Assembly (NCBI RefSeq): GCF_039523335.1
Contig: NZ_BAAAFC010000002.1
Span: 1-64,000, forward strand
Direction: 5' to 3'
Length of the DNA: 64,000 bases
From: Marinobacter szutsaonensis
Lineage (GTDB): Bacteria > Pseudomonadota > Gammaproteobacteria > Pseudomonadales > Oleiphilaceae
The first letter of the stretch is position 1. Every line of letters starts with the position of its first letter. The notes below the pieces were generated by a model. The model saw nothing but the letters and a program-made list of their open reading frames with translations, did no database searches and was not told the origin of the DNA. Positions 31,037 to 43,605 of this stretch are shown here, piece by piece. Position numbers and translations under genes: made by a program.

Positions 31037-32194
31037 ATGTTCGAACTCGTCGATAATGTCCAGCAAAACGCTGTCATTAAAGTCGTCGGTGTTGGTGGTG
31101 GCGGTGGTAATGCCGTACGTCACATGCTCAACAGCGACGTTGAAGGTGTGGAATTTATCTGCGCCAACACCGATGCCCAGGCGCTGACTGATCTGGATGC
31201 CCGGCAGGTAATCCAGCTTGGTGGTAACATCACCAAGGGCCTGGGTGCCGGCGCCAATCCGGAAGTAGGTCGTCAGTCTGCCCTGGAAGACCGTGACCGT
31301 ATCGCAGAGGCCCTGCAGGGCGCCGATATGGTGTTCATCACCGCCGGCATGGGCGGAGGTACCGGCACCGGAGCCGCTCCGGTTGTGGCCGAGGTGGCCC
31401 GTGAGCTGGGTATCCTGACCGTGGCCGTGGTCACCAAGCCCTTCATGTTCGAAGGCGGCAAGCGCATGAGCGTGGCCGAAGAGGGTCTGAAGGAGCTCGA
31501 AGAGAGCGTTGACTCCCTGATCACCATTCCCAACGAGAAGCTGCTGGCGGTCATGGGCAAGAAGACCAGCCTGCTGGATGCCTTTGCCTCAGCCAACGAT
31601 GTACTGCTGGGTGCTGTGCAGGGCATTGCTGACCTGATCACCCGCAACGGCATGATCAACGTCGACTTCGCGGACGTGAAGACGGTGATGTCGGAGATGG
31701 GCATGGCCATGATGGGTACCGCCCGCGCCACTGGCGAGAACCGTGCCCGGGAAGCTGCGGAGGCCGCCGTGCGCAGCCCGCTGCTCGAGGACATCAATCT
31801 CCAGGGCGCCAAGGGTATCCTGGTCAATATCACTGCCGGCATGGATCTCAACCTGGGCGAATTCTCCGAGGTTGGCGACATTGTGCGTGAGTTCGCGTCC
31901 GATTCCGCGACCGTTGTGGTCGGTACCGTGATCGATCCGGAAATGACCGACGAACTCAAGGTGACTGTTGTTGCCACCGGCCTGGGCGGTGATCGCGAAA
32001 AGCCGACGAAGGTTGTCGACAACACCCGTACCCTGGATGGCAAGACCGACTACAACCAGCTGGATCGTCCAGCGGTTCTGCGTCGTCGCGCCGTGTCCAG
32101 CGGTAACGTGGCTATCGATCAGAATAAGGAAAGCGAAGAGCAGGGCGTGGACTATCTCGATATTCCCGCATTCCTTCGCCGTCAGGCTGATTGA
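31037..32194 (+). CDS. ftsZ: cell division protein FtsZ
   Basis: 385-aa tubulin-like GTPase that forms the Z ring. N-terminal [18 protein letters not shown]-binding loop [22 protein letters not shown] (T7 loop) and GLGGD. A linker follows, then the conserved C-terminal peptide [14 protein letters not shown] that binds FtsA and ZipA. Ribosome site AAGGAG lies upstream. Confidence 0.98.
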   Translation: MFELVDNVQQNAVIKVVGVGGGGGNAVRHMLNSDVEGVEFICANTDAQALTDLDARQVIQLGGNITKGLGAGANPEVGRQSALEDRDRIAEALQGADMVFITAGMGGGTGTGAAPVVAEVARELGILTVAVVTKPFMFEGGKRMSVAEEGLKELEESVDSLITIPNEKLLAVMGKKTSLLDAFASANDVLLGAVQGIADLITRNGMINVDFADVKTVMSEMGMAMMGTARATGENRAREAAEAAVRSPLLEDINLQGAKGILVNITAGMDLNLGEFSEVGDIVREFASDSATVVVGTVIDPEMTDELKVTVVATGLGGDREKPTKVVDNTRTLDGKTDYNQLDRPAVLRRRAVSSGNVAIDQNKESEEQGVDYLDIPAFLRRQAD

Positions 32195-32212
32195 TAATCT
32201 GTCGCAACTGTG

Positions 32213-32250
32213 AGCCGGTTATGAGTACGGGAATCCAACTCGGCTTTTTT
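32213..32250 (+). terminator. terminator after ftsZ
   Basis: AGCCGGTT pairs with AACTCGGCT (one bulged T) across a 16-base loop and runs into TTTTTT. It separates ftsZ from lpxC. The remaining ~175 bases before lpxC are AT-rich and probably hold its promoter, but I could not settle on one pair of hexamers. Confidence 0.65.
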
Positions 32251-32425
32251 GCCGAATAAGGGAACCTGACTGCCGGAAATTACGTGCGCTGAGTGCCGAG
32301 TGTTGGCTTTGTGTAAATTTGAGGCAAAGCCCTCTTGGTCAAATGGTACTCAGTCTTAATTTCTGATATTCTCCGGGCAGTTTTTTGCCTAGAATATCGC
32401 CATTTTGTGACGGAATGATGAACCG

Positions 32426-33343
32426 ATGATCAGACAACGGACACTCAAAAACACCATCCGGGCTACCGGTGTGGGCCTGCACTCAGGAGAAAAGGTTTAC
32501 CTGACCCTGAAGCCGGCTCCGGTAGGCTCGGGTATCATCTTCCGCCGGACGGATCTGGACCCGATGGTCGAGATTCGCGCCTGTGCGGAAAATGTGGGTG
32601 AGACCATGCTGTCCACGACGCTGGTAAAAAACGGTGTCCGTGTGGCAACAGTAGAGCACTTGCTGTCAGCCATGGCTGGTCTCGGTATTGATAACTGCTT
32701 CGTGGAGCTCAGCGCGCCTGAAGTGCCCATCATGGACGGCTCCGCCGGACCGTTCGTGTTCCTGCTGCAGTCTGCCGGCATCGCCGAGCAGGACGCGGCC
32801 AAGCGCTTCATCCGCATCAAGCGCGAAGTTACCGTGGAAGAAGGCGACAAGAAAGCGACCTTCCTGCCCTTCGAGGGTTTCAAGGTCTCCTTCGGTATCG
32901 ACTTCGACCATCCGGTGTTCAAGGGCCGTGCCCAGACCGCGACCGTGGATTTCTCCAGTACTTCCTTCGTGAAGGAAGTGTCCCGCGCCCGGACCTTCGG
33001 GTTCATGCGTGACATCGAGAAGCTGCGGGCGATGAACCTGGCACTGGGTGGCTCTGTCGATAACGCCATCGTGGTTGATGACTACAAGATCCTGAACGAA
33101 GACGGTCTTCGTTACGACGATGAGTTCGTCAAGCACAAGGTGCTGGATGCCATTGGCGACCTGTACCTGCTTGGTAACAGCCTGATCGGTGAGTTCCGCG
33201 GTGTGAAGTCCGGTCACGACCTGAACAACAAGCTGCTCCGTAAGCTCCGGGCTGAACAGGATGCGTGGGAAGTGGTTACCTTCGATGACGAAGCGACCGC
33301 CCCCATCTCCTATATGAAGCCTGTGCTGGCAGCTCAGGGTTAA
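32426..33343 (+). CDS. lpxC: UDP-3-O-acyl-N-acetylglucosamine deacetylase
   Basis: 305-aa zinc deacetylase, the committed step of lipid A synthesis, so the organism makes LPS. Features: [32 protein letters not shown] (zinc His), [31 protein letters not shown], and [15 protein letters not shown] with HDLNNKLLR. Last gene of the dcw block. Confidence 0.98.
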   Translation: MIRQRTLKNTIRATGVGLHSGEKVYLTLKPAPVGSGIIFRRTDLDPMVEIRACAENVGETMLSTTLVKNGVRVATVEHLLSAMAGLGIDNCFVELSAPEVPIMDGSAGPFVFLLQSAGIAEQDAAKRFIRIKREVTVEEGDKKATFLPFEGFKVSFGIDFDHPVFKGRAQTATVDFSSTSFVKEVSRARTFGFMRDIEKLRAMNLALGGSVDNAIVVDDYKILNEDGLRYDDEFVKHKVLDAIGDLYLLGNSLIGEFRGVKSGHDLNNKLLRKLRAEQDAWEVVTFDDEATAPISYMKPVLAAQG

Positions 33344-33354
33344 GGCAGGACGCC

Positions 33355-33801
33355 TTAATCGCGGGCGTGGCTTGCGAGTTTTTCGAGAACCTCGCGTAAA
33401 GCTTTATCCTTCGTGTGCCCGGCCTCCTCTGCGAGGAGCCGGGCATTTTCTTTGCTGAGGGACTGCTTTTCGGCGCGCTTTGTCTCCCTGAAGCGCGGCG
33501 GTGCCACCTTTACTTTCAGTTTCCACACGTAACGGAACAGCTCCTGCTCCCGGACGCTGGCCATGATCTCATGCTGGCGGAAACGGATCTGGCTGGCCCG
33601 CGTGGCGTTGGCAGCGGACAGTACCAGTTCGCCTTCCTGGCAGCTGAGAAAGCGAACGCCAGTGGCGAGCTCGTCGGGGAGCGCGCTCAGAACCTGCTCT
33701 TCCGCCTGCCGGTGCAGTTCGGCCTTGGCCACGAGATCACTCAGGGCAGGGCTGCCGCCAACCTTGTCGAAGCTCATTTTCTGTTCGCTTTTCCGCTTCA
33801 T
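33355..33801 (-). CDS. dciA: DciA-like (DUF721) protein, putative DnaB helicase operator
   Basis: 148 aa. The N-terminal half is a DUF721/DciA domain (LVAKAELHRQAEEQVLSALP, LVLSAANATRASQIRFRQHEI). The C-terminal half is basic and helical. DciA interacts with the replicative helicase DnaB in the many bacteria that lack DnaC. The gene is convergent with lpxC (11-base gap) and divergent from the M23 peptidase, a placement common in pseudomonads and relatives. Start ATG 33801; ATG 33777 (MSFDKVGG) is also possible. Confidence 0.8.
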   Translation of the reverse strand: MKRKSEQKMSFDKVGGSPALSDLVAKAELHRQAEEQVLSALPDELATGVRFLSCQEGELVLSAANATRASQIRFRQHEIMASVREQELFRYVWKLKVKVAPPRFRETKRAEKQSLSKENARLLAEEAGHTKDKALREVLEKLASHARD

Positions 33802-34032
33802 TGACGCGCTTTCACTCGACGGTTCCGTTTACGATTGGTTACACTTCGGCACTGTTTGAGGGTAGTGCCCGCTTCAGACTCGTTTTACATTGTTGCAAAT
33901 ACCTATGTCCAGCGGGCGCTGCGATTATTCAGTACGTAGTTGTTGCCAGGGAAAGGTCAGACCCATTCGGACATCCCGGGCCGCAACACGCAGGATCAGG
34001 CTTGCGGCTCCCCGATGAAATCAGAAGACAAT

Positions 34033-34968
34033 ATGAACATTATCCTCGTAGGCAAACACCACGGGAAGTCCCGGGTTGTCGCCCTGAACGGCAAGTTCCT
34101 GGCTGCTATGTTGGTGCTGGTACTTGCTTTGATCAGCGCGGCAGTTTGGGGCGGCTACCAGGCGGCAGTCAGCAAGGCCAAAGCACAGGAGCCAAAGCCG
34201 TCGGAGCTGGTGGCGCACTGGAAAAGCAAGCTGGAGGCCCAGCAACAGGAACTGGCCGCCGTTGAAGAGCAGGTCCGTGAACAGGTCGATGCCCTGACCC
34301 TGCGCCTCGGTGAACTCCAGGGCCGCATGTTGCGCCTCGACGCCCTCGGGCAGCGGTTTGTGGAATCCGGGCTGGTCGCCAGTGAAGAGTTCAACTTTGA
34401 TGAGCCGCCGGCCGTCGGTGGGCCTGAAGGACCTGAGACCAGGGAATCCTTTTCCGCACCGGCATTGACCGACATGATCGAACGTATGGAGGCGCAGCTG
34501 GCCGACCGGGAACAGCAACTGCGCCTGTTGGATACTCTGGCTTCCCGCCAGAAGCTGGAAGAAGAAATGTACGTTGAGGGCCGGCCGATTACCTGGGGCT
34601 GGCTGTCGTCCAAGTATGGCTATCGTTCCGATCCTTTTTCCGGCAAGCGAACCTGGCATGACGGTGTCGACCTGGCGGGCAAGGATGGTAGTGACATTAT
34701 TGCGGTTGCCGGTGGTGTGGTCACCTGGGCCGGCGAGCGTTATGGCTATGGCAACCTGGTGGAAATCGACCACGGTGATGGTCTGGTGACCCGCTACGGT
34801 CACTGCAAGACCGTCAAGGTCAAGACTGGGGACGTGGTCCAGAAGGGGCAGGTGGTTGCCCTGATGGGCAGCACCGGTCGGTCCACGGGGCCTCACGTGC
34901 ATTTCGAGGTCCTGCAGAATGGTCGCTCGAAGGATCCTGTGAAATACATTGCCCGGGCCAATCGTTAA
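34033..34968 (+). CDS. M23 family peptidoglycan metallopeptidase
   Basis: 311 aa. A short cytoplasmic part, one membrane helix (FLAAMLVLVLALISAAVWGG), a coiled coil (about residues 50-110), a linker, then a C-terminal LytM/M23 domain. Zinc residues are in HDGVDLAG, the GYGNLVEIDHGDGLVTRYGH loop and HVHFEV. It may be a cell-wall endopeptidase or, if the site is used differently, an EnvC/NlpD-like activator. ATG 34015 is an alternative start. The 230 bases shared with divergent dciA should hold both promoters. Confidence 0.88.
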   Translation: MNIILVGKHHGKSRVVALNGKFLAAMLVLVLALISAAVWGGYQAAVSKAKAQEPKPSELVAHWKSKLEAQQQELAAVEEQVREQVDALTLRLGELQGRMLRLDALGQRFVESGLVASEEFNFDEPPAVGGPEGPETRESFSAPALTDMIERMEAQLADREQQLRLLDTLASRQKLEEEMYVEGRPITWGWLSSKYGYRSDPFSGKRTWHDGVDLAGKDGSDIIAVAGGVVTWAGERYGYGNLVEIDHGDGLVTRYGHCKTVKVKTGDVVQKGQVVALMGSTGRSTGPHVHFEVLQNGRSKDPVKYIARANR

Positions 34969-35014
34969 GTCCCGGCGATGCCTTGTTACGGATTCCCGGT
35001 TTTCCCTTCCAGTT

Positions 35015-35046
35015 CCCTCCGGGGGCGAAGCATTCGCTCCGGAGGG
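35015..35046 (+). repeat. long GC-rich hairpin upstream of secA
   Basis: CCCTCCGG-GG-GCGAA-GCA-TTCGC-T-CCGGAGGG folds into a near-perfect stem of 13 pairs with small internal mismatches. No T-run follows. It lies about 45 bases after the M23 peptidase stop and may act as a transcript end or as mRNA structure. Confidence 0.6.
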
Positions 35047-35098
35047 CAAGTCGTTGGCATTCCGACACTTTCATTCCGGCACTTGTGAGGTGCGCCTT

Positions 35099-35126
35099 TT
35101 GTCCTGTCGGGAAATAAGGTTAGAAT
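35099..35126 (+). promoter_or_regulatory. probable secA promoter
   Basis: TTGTCC (35099-35104), a 16-base spacer and TAGAAT (35121-35126). A start near 35133 would leave a leader of only ~30 bases. Confidence 0.5.
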
Positions 35127-35128
35127 GC

Positions 35129-35157
35129 CTGCTTCCCTCGTTTAATTAAAGAAGCAG
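35129..35157 (+). promoter_or_regulatory. inverted repeat covering the secA ribosome binding site
   Basis: CTGCTTC (35129-35135) is the exact complement of GAAGCAG (35151-35157), with a 15-base AT-rich loop. The 3' arm overlaps the AGAAG Shine-Dalgarno six to seven bases before the secA ATG, so folding would hide it. No SecM-like gene is present. Confidence 0.45.
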
Positions 35158-35163
35158 TGGTCT

Positions 35164-37905
<2,742 letters not shown>

Positions 37906-37931
37906 CCCCGGCGCACTGAACCCGGTCAAAG

Positions 37932-37966
37932 ACCCGCAACCTGACAAGCGCAGGCTGCGGGTTTTT
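37932..37966 (+). terminator. Rho-independent terminator after secA
   Basis: ACCCGCA-A-CCTG-loop-CAGG-C-TGCGGGT forms a two-part stem running into TTTTT, 27 bases after the secA stop. Confidence 0.88.
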
Positions 37967-38011
37967 GCGTTTTGAAAGTTACTGATTGGATTGAGTGAGA
38001 GGAGAGGCAGG

Positions 38012-39229
38012 ATGGCGGTAGGTCCAGGCACCTTACCCGAGTTTTTCCCGGTAGCCGGCGTCAAGTTGGGCATTGCCAGTGCGGGCATCAAGAAGCCCGG
38101 CCGGAAAGATGTGGTGGTATTCGAGCTCGCCCCCGGCAGTCGGGTTGCGGGCATCTTTACCCGTAACCAGTTCTGCGCCGCGCCGGTCACCGTAAGCCGG
38201 CAGCACCTGGCCCGAACCGCGCCACGGTATCTGCTGGTGAACACCGGGAATGCCAATGCCGGTACCGGCGAGCGGGGCATGAAGGATGCCGTCGCCTGCT
38301 GCCAGGCGCTGGCGGACAACGCCGGCGTCAGCGCCGATGAGGTATTGCCGTTTTCGACTGGCGTGATCGGCGAGCCCCTGCCGGTAGACAAGATTGTCGG
38401 GGCCCTGCCCGAGGCACTCGCCAATACTGCGGAAAATCGCTGGGCCGAGGCGGCCACCGGGATCATGACCACCGATACCCGGCCCAAGGGGGCCTCCTGC
38501 CAGGTGGACCTTGGCGGCCATACCGTGACCATTTCCGGGATCAGCAAGGGTGCCGGCATGATCCGCCCGAACATGGCGACCATGCTCGGTTTCATCGCCA
38601 CGGACGCCCGGATTGCGCCGGACGTACTCCAGACCCTGGCTTCGGAACTGGGGGAGAAGTCCTTCAACCGGATAACCATCGATGGCGATACCTCTACCAA
38701 CGATGCCTGCATGCTGATGGCCTCCGGCCAGTATGGCGGCCCGGAGATTGCCGCCGACAGTCCCGAGCTGGCGACATTGCGCGAGGCGTTGCAGCAGGTC
38801 TACCTGGACCTGGCCCATGCCATCGTCCGTGACGGCGAGGGTGCCACCAAGTTTGTCACCATCGATGTCAGCGGGGCGGCCAACCAGCAGGAAGCCCTGG
38901 ACGTGGCCTACACCGTGGCCCATTCGCCGCTGGTCAAGACCGCGCTGTTCGCCTCCGATCCGAACTGGGGCCGGATCCTGGCAGCGGTTGGCCGTGCCGG
39001 TGTTCCGGACCTGGATCTCAATGCCCTGGAAATCTACCTGGGCGATGTCTGCCTGGTGCGCCAGGGCGGCCGGGCCGATGATTACTCCGAGGAGCGCGGC
39101 CAGGCGGTAATGGACCAGGAGGAAATCACCATTGCCATCGACCTGAAGCGCGGCGACATCCGGGAGACGGTCTGGACCTGTGATTTTTCCCATGACTACG
39201 TGACCATCAACGCGGAGTACCGGACCTGA
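38012..39229 (+). CDS. argJ: bifunctional glutamate N-acetyltransferase/amino-acid acetyltransferase
   Basis: 405 aa. ArgJ recycles acetyl from N-acetylornithine to glutamate in arginine synthesis and self-cleaves into alpha and beta chains. Features: [40 protein letters not shown], with the cleavage/nucleophile Thr in MATML near residue 189, [12 protein letters not shown], and a tail ending [13 protein letters not shown] 38012 has AGGAG/GCAGG upstream; an ATG seven codons earlier is rejected for weaker spacing. Mono- or bifunctionality cannot be told from sequence. Confidence 0.95.
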   Translation: MAVGPGTLPEFFPVAGVKLGIASAGIKKPGRKDVVVFELAPGSRVAGIFTRNQFCAAPVTVSRQHLARTAPRYLLVNTGNANAGTGERGMKDAVACCQALADNAGVSADEVLPFSTGVIGEPLPVDKIVGALPEALANTAENRWAEAATGIMTTDTRPKGASCQVDLGGHTVTISGISKGAGMIRPNMATMLGFIATDARIAPDVLQTLASELGEKSFNRITIDGDTSTNDACMLMASGQYGGPEIAADSPELATLREALQQVYLDLAHAIVRDGEGATKFVTIDVSGAANQQEALDVAYTVAHSPLVKTALFASDPNWGRILAAVGRAGVPDLDLNALEIYLGDVCLVRQGGRADDYSEERGQAVMDQEEITIAIDLKRGDIRETVWTCDFSHDYVTINAEYRT

Positions 39230-39231
39230 GC

Positions 39232-40215
39232 ATGACCGCAACGCAAAGCCCGGTCCGGGAGATCCATGTGGCGGTCGGCGTCATCGTCCGGGAGGGCCGG
39301 GTGCTGATCGCCCGTCGCCCTGACCACGTGCATCAGGGCGGGTTGCTGGAGTTTCCCGGTGGCAAGGTCGAGCCGGGTGAGACGGTCCAGCGGGCCCTGG
39401 TCCGGGAAATTGCTGAGGAAACCGGCTTGAGTCTCTCCGAGAGCTCCCTGGAGCCGGTCATTGGTATCCGCCACGACTACGGCGACAAGCGGGTTTTTCT
39501 GGACGTCTGGCGCACCTCTGAGGCCTCGGGAGAGCCCGAGGGCCGGGAAGGGCAACCGGTGGACTGGCTGGAACCCGAACAGCTTCGGGACCAGGATTTT
39601 CCGGTCGCCAACCGCCCGGTAATCCGTGCTCTGCGCCTGCCCGGGGTGCTTGCCATTACCGGTGCGATGACTGCATCGGAGGATGGGGTGGCCAGCCTCG
39701 AGAGCGGGCTGGAGCAGCTGAAAGCCTCCGGGGCCACCTGTGTGGTGCTACGCTCTCCCGAGCTGTCACCGGAGGACTACGTCCGCTTCGCCAGCAAAGC
39801 GGTGGCCATATGCACAGAGCAGGGGCTGACGCCGATCCTTCATGGCAGCCCGGAAATATTTGATGCCGTTCCGGGTGCCGGCGGTCTGCACCTGCCCTGG
39901 AGCGAGGCGCAGGCCCTTGCCAGCCGTCCGGTTCCGGAGTCGGTGTGGCTGGGCGTGTCCTGCCACGATGCAGATCAGCTCGCTCATGCCGCAGCCCTGG
40001 GGGCCGATTACGCCACCCTGGGTCCGGTACAGCCGACCAGGAGTCATCCGGGGCGTCCGGCCATGGGCTGGGAGCAATTCGAAGCCCTGGTGGCGCAAGC
40101 GGTCATTCCCGTGTATGCCCTGGGTGGGCTTGGCCCGGGGGAAGAAATTGCGGCGCGCCGGCTGGGTGGCCAGGGCGTTGCCGGCATCCGGTTCTGGTGG
40201 CGGTCGGACCGGTAG
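39232..40215 (+). CDS. mutT: Nudix (MutT-type) hydrolase fused to a ThiE-like domain
   Basis: 327 aa, two domains. Residues 1-130 are a MutT-like 8-oxo-dGTP diphosphatase with a complete Nudix box (GGKVEPGE...REIAEETGL, about residues 43-66). Residues ~140-327 resemble thiamine-phosphate synthase/TenI, with HLPWSEAQALASRPVPE, GVSCHDADQLAHAAALGADY, GPVQPTRSHPGRPAMGW and YALGGLGPGEEIAARRLGGQG. The fusion is known in gammaproteobacteria; what the second domain does is not established. It follows argJ by two bases, so it is probably cotranscribed. Confidence 0.92.
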   Translation: MTATQSPVREIHVAVGVIVREGRVLIARRPDHVHQGGLLEFPGGKVEPGETVQRALVREIAEETGLSLSESSLEPVIGIRHDYGDKRVFLDVWRTSEASGEPEGREGQPVDWLEPEQLRDQDFPVANRPVIRALRLPGVLAITGAMTASEDGVASLESGLEQLKASGATCVVLRSPELSPEDYVRFASKAVAICTEQGLTPILHGSPEIFDAVPGAGGLHLPWSEAQALASRPVPESVWLGVSCHDADQLAHAAALGADYATLGPVQPTRSHPGRPAMGWEQFEALVAQAVIPVYALGGLGPGEEIAARRLGGQGVAGIRFWWRSDR

Positions 40216-40296
40216 ATATCAAGGCTGGCTTCGGCTGTGTCTGGTATGCTGGCGAGATCTGATCAATCCATTTCCAATCATGTCTCTGGAGAAACC

Positions 40297-40779
40297 GTGA
40301 GCAAGCTGACCCACCTGGACGAGAAGGGCGAAGCCCGCATGGTCGATGTCACCAACAAGGACGTGACCGAACGGGAAGCCCGCGCCGAAGCCACCATCCG
40401 TATGGCGCCGGAAACCCTGAAAATGATCATCGAGGGCGAGCATCCCAAGGGCGATGTGCTGGCAGTGGCCCGGATCGCGGGCATCATGGCAGCAAAGAAA
40501 ACCCATGAGCTGATTCCTCTTTGCCACAGCCTGAACCTGACCTCGGTGAAGGTTGAGCTGAATCCGGGCGAGGATGACGCCTCGGTACATATCCTGACCC
40601 GCTGCAAGCTCTCTGGCCAGACCGGGGTCGAAATGGAGGCCCTGACTGCGGCCAGCGTGGCGGCACTCACGCTGTATGACATGTGCAAGGCGGTGGATCG
40701 CGGCATGGTCGTGGACAACGTGCGGTTGCTCGAGAAGAAGGGCGGGCGCAGCGGCCACTGGGTTGCCGGGCAGGCCTGA
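40297..40779 (+). CDS. moaC: cyclic pyranopterin monophosphate synthase
   Basis: 160 aa, the family length. It turns the MoaA product into cPMP in molybdenum cofactor synthesis. Signatures: [56 protein letters not shown] and [11 protein letters not shown] start after TCTGGAG; an in-frame ATG at 40237 would add 20 unrelated residues. No other moa genes are in the window. Confidence 0.96.
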   Translation: MSKLTHLDEKGEARMVDVTNKDVTEREARAEATIRMAPETLKMIIEGEHPKGDVLAVARIAGIMAAKKTHELIPLCHSLNLTSVKVELNPGEDDASVHILTRCKLSGQTGVEMEALTAASVAALTLYDMCKAVDRGMVVDNVRLLEKKGGRSGHWVAGQA

Positions 40780-40912
40780 TCCGGCCCGCGGCAGGGAGCG
40801 TACTATCCGGTAGCGATTTACCACCGGAGAGCCCACCGTGCCAAGACTACGCCAAGCCGGCGGCCACGTGATAGAATGCGCGCCCCGATTGATTGAACCA
40901 CGAGGAAACACT

Positions 40913-41524
40913 GTGGCTGTTCGTTACATCCAGACCTGCCGGTTGCCAACCCCGTTCGGGGTGTTTGACATGCACGGTTTCGAAGAGCCGGATACCGGAA
41001 AGGAGCACATCGCCCTGACCCTGGGGGACCTGGATAGTGATGAGCCGATGCTGGCCCGGACCCATTCCGAATGTCTGACCGGCGATGCCCTGTACAGCAT
41101 GCGCTGTGATTGCGGCTATCAGCTTGAAGAGGCCTTGCGCAGCATTGCCCGCGAAGGGCGGGGTATCCTGATGTACCTCCGCCAGGAGGGCCGGGGGATC
41201 GGGCTGCTGAACAAGATTCGCGCCTATCACCTGCAGGACCAGGGTGCCGATACGGTCGAGGCGAACGAGCAGCTCGGTTTTGCCGCGGATTTGCGGGATT
41301 ACAGCATGTGCAAGGATATGCTGGAACACCTGGGGATCAACAGCCTGCGATTGATGACCAACAACCCGCGCAAGGTCAAGGCGCTGGAGTCTTATGGCAT
41401 CGACATTGCCGAGCGGGTCCCGTTGCACGTGGGGCGCAATCCGCACAACGAGAACTACCTCAACACCAAGCAGAGCAAGCTGGGACACTGGCTGGAAACG
41501 CACCAGGACGACGATCCCGAGTAA
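40913..41524 (+). CDS. ribA: GTP cyclohydrolase II
   Basis: 203 aa. Opens GTP in riboflavin synthesis. Zinc-binding [18 protein letters not shown], then [29 protein letters not shown] and [12 protein letters not shown]. Start is GTG after CGAGGAAA; the frame is open back to 40838, but the extra residues do not match the family. A bidirectional terminator follows. Confidence 0.96.
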   Translation: MAVRYIQTCRLPTPFGVFDMHGFEEPDTGKEHIALTLGDLDSDEPMLARTHSECLTGDALYSMRCDCGYQLEEALRSIAREGRGILMYLRQEGRGIGLLNKIRAYHLQDQGADTVEANEQLGFAADLRDYSMCKDMLEHLGINSLRLMTNNPRKVKALESYGIDIAERVPLHVGRNPHNENYLNTKQSKLGHWLETHQDDDPE

Positions 41525-41550
41525 TCGGCCCCGCTGCCTTGGGTCACACA

Positions 41551-41582
41551 AAAAAGCCCGCGTCCGGAGACGCGGGCTTTTT
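41551..41582. terminator. bidirectional terminator between ribA and dxs
   Basis: AAAAAGCCCGCGTC-CGGA-GACGCGGGCTTTTT: a perfect 14-bp stem with A and T tracts on both sides, serving the two convergent genes. Confidence 0.93.
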
Positions 41583-41597
41583 CGTTAGGAGCAGAGG

Positions 41598-43529
41598 TTA
41601 CTTGACTGCTTTGAGACTGGAGCGCTGGAGCCGTTCCAGGCGTTCGGCGATGGCCGACCGGATGCCCTCGGCGTCTAGGCCGCAGTCGCTCAACAGTTCT
41701 CCGTGCTTGCCGTGGTCGATAAAGGTATCCGGCAGCCCGAGCTGAAGCACCGGCTGGGCGACTTCGCGGTGGTTCAGGAATTCGGTAACCGCACTGCCGG
41801 CGCCACCGGCCACCACATTCTCTTCCAGGGTCACCAGCAGGTCATGCTGCTCGGCCAGTTCCAGTACCAGCTCCTCGTCCAGCGGTTTGACGAAACGCAT
41901 GTCGGCAACGGTGGCACCCAGTGCCTCGGCCGCTTCCAGTGCGGGTGCGAGCAGGGTGCCGAAGTTCAGGATGGCGACTCCGCTGCCTTCCCGAATGCGG
42001 CGACCCTTGCCCAGCTCCAGCGGTTTCAGCTCGGGCTCGATCTTCGCGCCCGGCCCGGTGCCGCGGGGGTAGCGAACCGCAGCCGGACCGTTGAACAGCA
42101 TGCCAGTCTGCAGCATCTGCCGGGTCTCGTTCTCGTCAGACGGAGTCATCACCACCATGTTGGGGATGCAGCGCAGGTAGCTGATATCGAACGCACCAGC
42201 GTGGGTCGGACCGTCTTCGCCCACCAGACCGGCCCGGTCGATGGCAAAGAGCACATCCAGGTTCTGGATGGCCACGTCATGGATCAGCTGATCATAGCCC
42301 CTTTGCAGGAAGGTGGAGTAGATCGCCACCACCGGTTTGGCGCCGTCGCAGGCCAGGCCGGCCGCCAGGGTCACGGAGTGCTGCTCGGCAATGGCAACGT
42401 CGAAATAGCGATCCGGGAAACGCTGGGAGAAGGCCAGCAGATCGGAGCCCTCACACATGGCCGGTGTGATGCCCACCACCCGTTCGTCCTGCTCGGCGGC
42501 ATCGCAGAGCCACTGGCCGAAGACATTGGCGTACTTCGGTTTGGCCGGCTTGGGGGTGACCGGTTCCGGCTTGCTCGGTGGCACCGGCTCGATCTTGTTG
42601 ATGGCATGGTAGCCGATCGGGTCGGCCTCCGCCGGGGCAAAGCCCTTGCCCTTGGTGGTCACCACGTGCAGGAACTGCGGGCCGTCCAGCTCGCGGATGT
42701 TCTCCAGGGTCTCCACCAGCAGCGGCAGATCATGGCCATCGATAGGGCCGATGTAGTTGAAACCGAGTTCCTCGAACAGGGTGCCCGGGGCAATCATGCC
42801 CTTGAAGTGTTCCTCGGTCTTCTTGGCCAGGGCCATCAGGTGCGGCGCACCCTGCAGCACCTTCTTGCTGCTGTCCCGGACCTGGTTGTAGGTGCGGCTG
42901 GACAGCAGTTTGGCGAAATAGTTGGACAGGCCTCCCACGTTTCGGGAGATCGACATGTCGTTGTCGTTCAGGATGACCAACATGTTGGCATGCAGGTGGC
43001 CGGCATGGTTGAGGGCCTCGAAGGCCATGCCCGCGGTCATGGCGCCGTCGCCGATCACGGCAATGCTCTTGCGGCCGGTGTTCTGCATGCGGGCGGCGAT
43101 AGCCATGCCCAAAGCGGCACTGATGGAGGTGCTGGAGTGGCCCACTCCGAAGGTGTCGTACTCGCTTTCGGCGCGCTTGGGGAAGCCGGCCAGGCCACCC
43201 TTGCGGCGAATGCTGCCCATCTGTTCCCGGCGGCCGGTGAGGATTTTGTGGGGATAGGCCTGATGGCCCACGTCCCAGACCAGGCGGTCCTCCGGGGTGT
43301 TGAACACATAGTGGAGGGCGACGGTCAGCTCCAGTACGCCCAGCCCGGCACCAAAATGCCCGCCGGTCTGGCCGACGGACCACAGCAGGAACGCCCGCAG
43401 TTCCCGGGCCAGCTGGGTCAGCTGTTCAGCCGGCAGCTCACGGAGCTGGGCCGGTACATCAATCCGGTCCAGCAGCGGGGTATTGGGCCGCTGTGACGGG
43501 ATTTCCTTGAAAGTGTAAGTATCCTGCAT
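41598..43529 (-). CDS. dxs: 1-deoxy-D-xylulose-5-phosphate synthase
   Basis: 643-aa thiamine-diphosphate enzyme, first step of the MEP isoprenoid route. Features: [50 protein letters not shown], the ThDP motif [18 protein letters not shown] with [23 protein letters not shown], and a C-terminal transketolase domain. The start [15 protein letters not shown] matches pseudomonad Dxs in style; a TTG 12 codons upstream has no ribosome site. A Pro/Lys-rich segment near residue 320 is a linker. Part of the dxs-ispA-xseB group. Confidence 0.96.
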   Translation of the reverse strand: MQDTYTFKEIPSQRPNTPLLDRIDVPAQLRELPAEQLTQLARELRAFLLWSVGQTGGHFGAGLGVLELTVALHYVFNTPEDRLVWDVGHQAYPHKILTGRREQMGSIRRKGGLAGFPKRAESEYDTFGVGHSSTSISAALGMAIAARMQNTGRKSIAVIGDGAMTAGMAFEALNHAGHLHANMLVILNDNDMSISRNVGGLSNYFAKLLSSRTYNQVRDSSKKVLQGAPHLMALAKKTEEHFKGMIAPGTLFEELGFNYIGPIDGHDLPLLVETLENIRELDGPQFLHVVTTKGKGFAPAEADPIGYHAINKIEPVPPSKPEPVTPKPAKPKYANVFGQWLCDAAEQDERVVGITPAMCEGSDLLAFSQRFPDRYFDVAIAEQHSVTLAAGLACDGAKPVVAIYSTFLQRGYDQLIHDVAIQNLDVLFAIDRAGLVGEDGPTHAGAFDISYLRCIPNMVVMTPSDENETRQMLQTGMLFNGPAAVRYPRGTGPGAKIEPELKPLELGKGRRIREGSGVAILNFGTLLAPALEAAEALGATVADMRFVKPLDEELVLELAEQHDLLVTLEENVVAGGAGSAVTEFLNHREVAQPVLQLGLPDTFIDHGKHGELLSDCGLDAEGIRSAIAERLERLQRSSLKAVK

Positions 43530-43605
43530 CTGCTCGGGTCTTTTGGGATGATCCAGTGTTTTCAAAATAGGTTACGACAAGTGTGCGCCTTTGGGGCAGG
43601 GTGGT

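Noticed and set aside
35015-35046. Terminator for the M23 peptidase gene
   Set aside because: The stem is strong, but no T-run follows; a Rho-independent terminator is not supported.
34969-35163. Possible secM upstream of secA
   Set aside because: No frame of suitable length with a signal peptide or an arrest motif was found.
43530-43565. Longer Dxs from a TTG
   Set aside because: No ribosome site, and the family starts near MQDTYTF.
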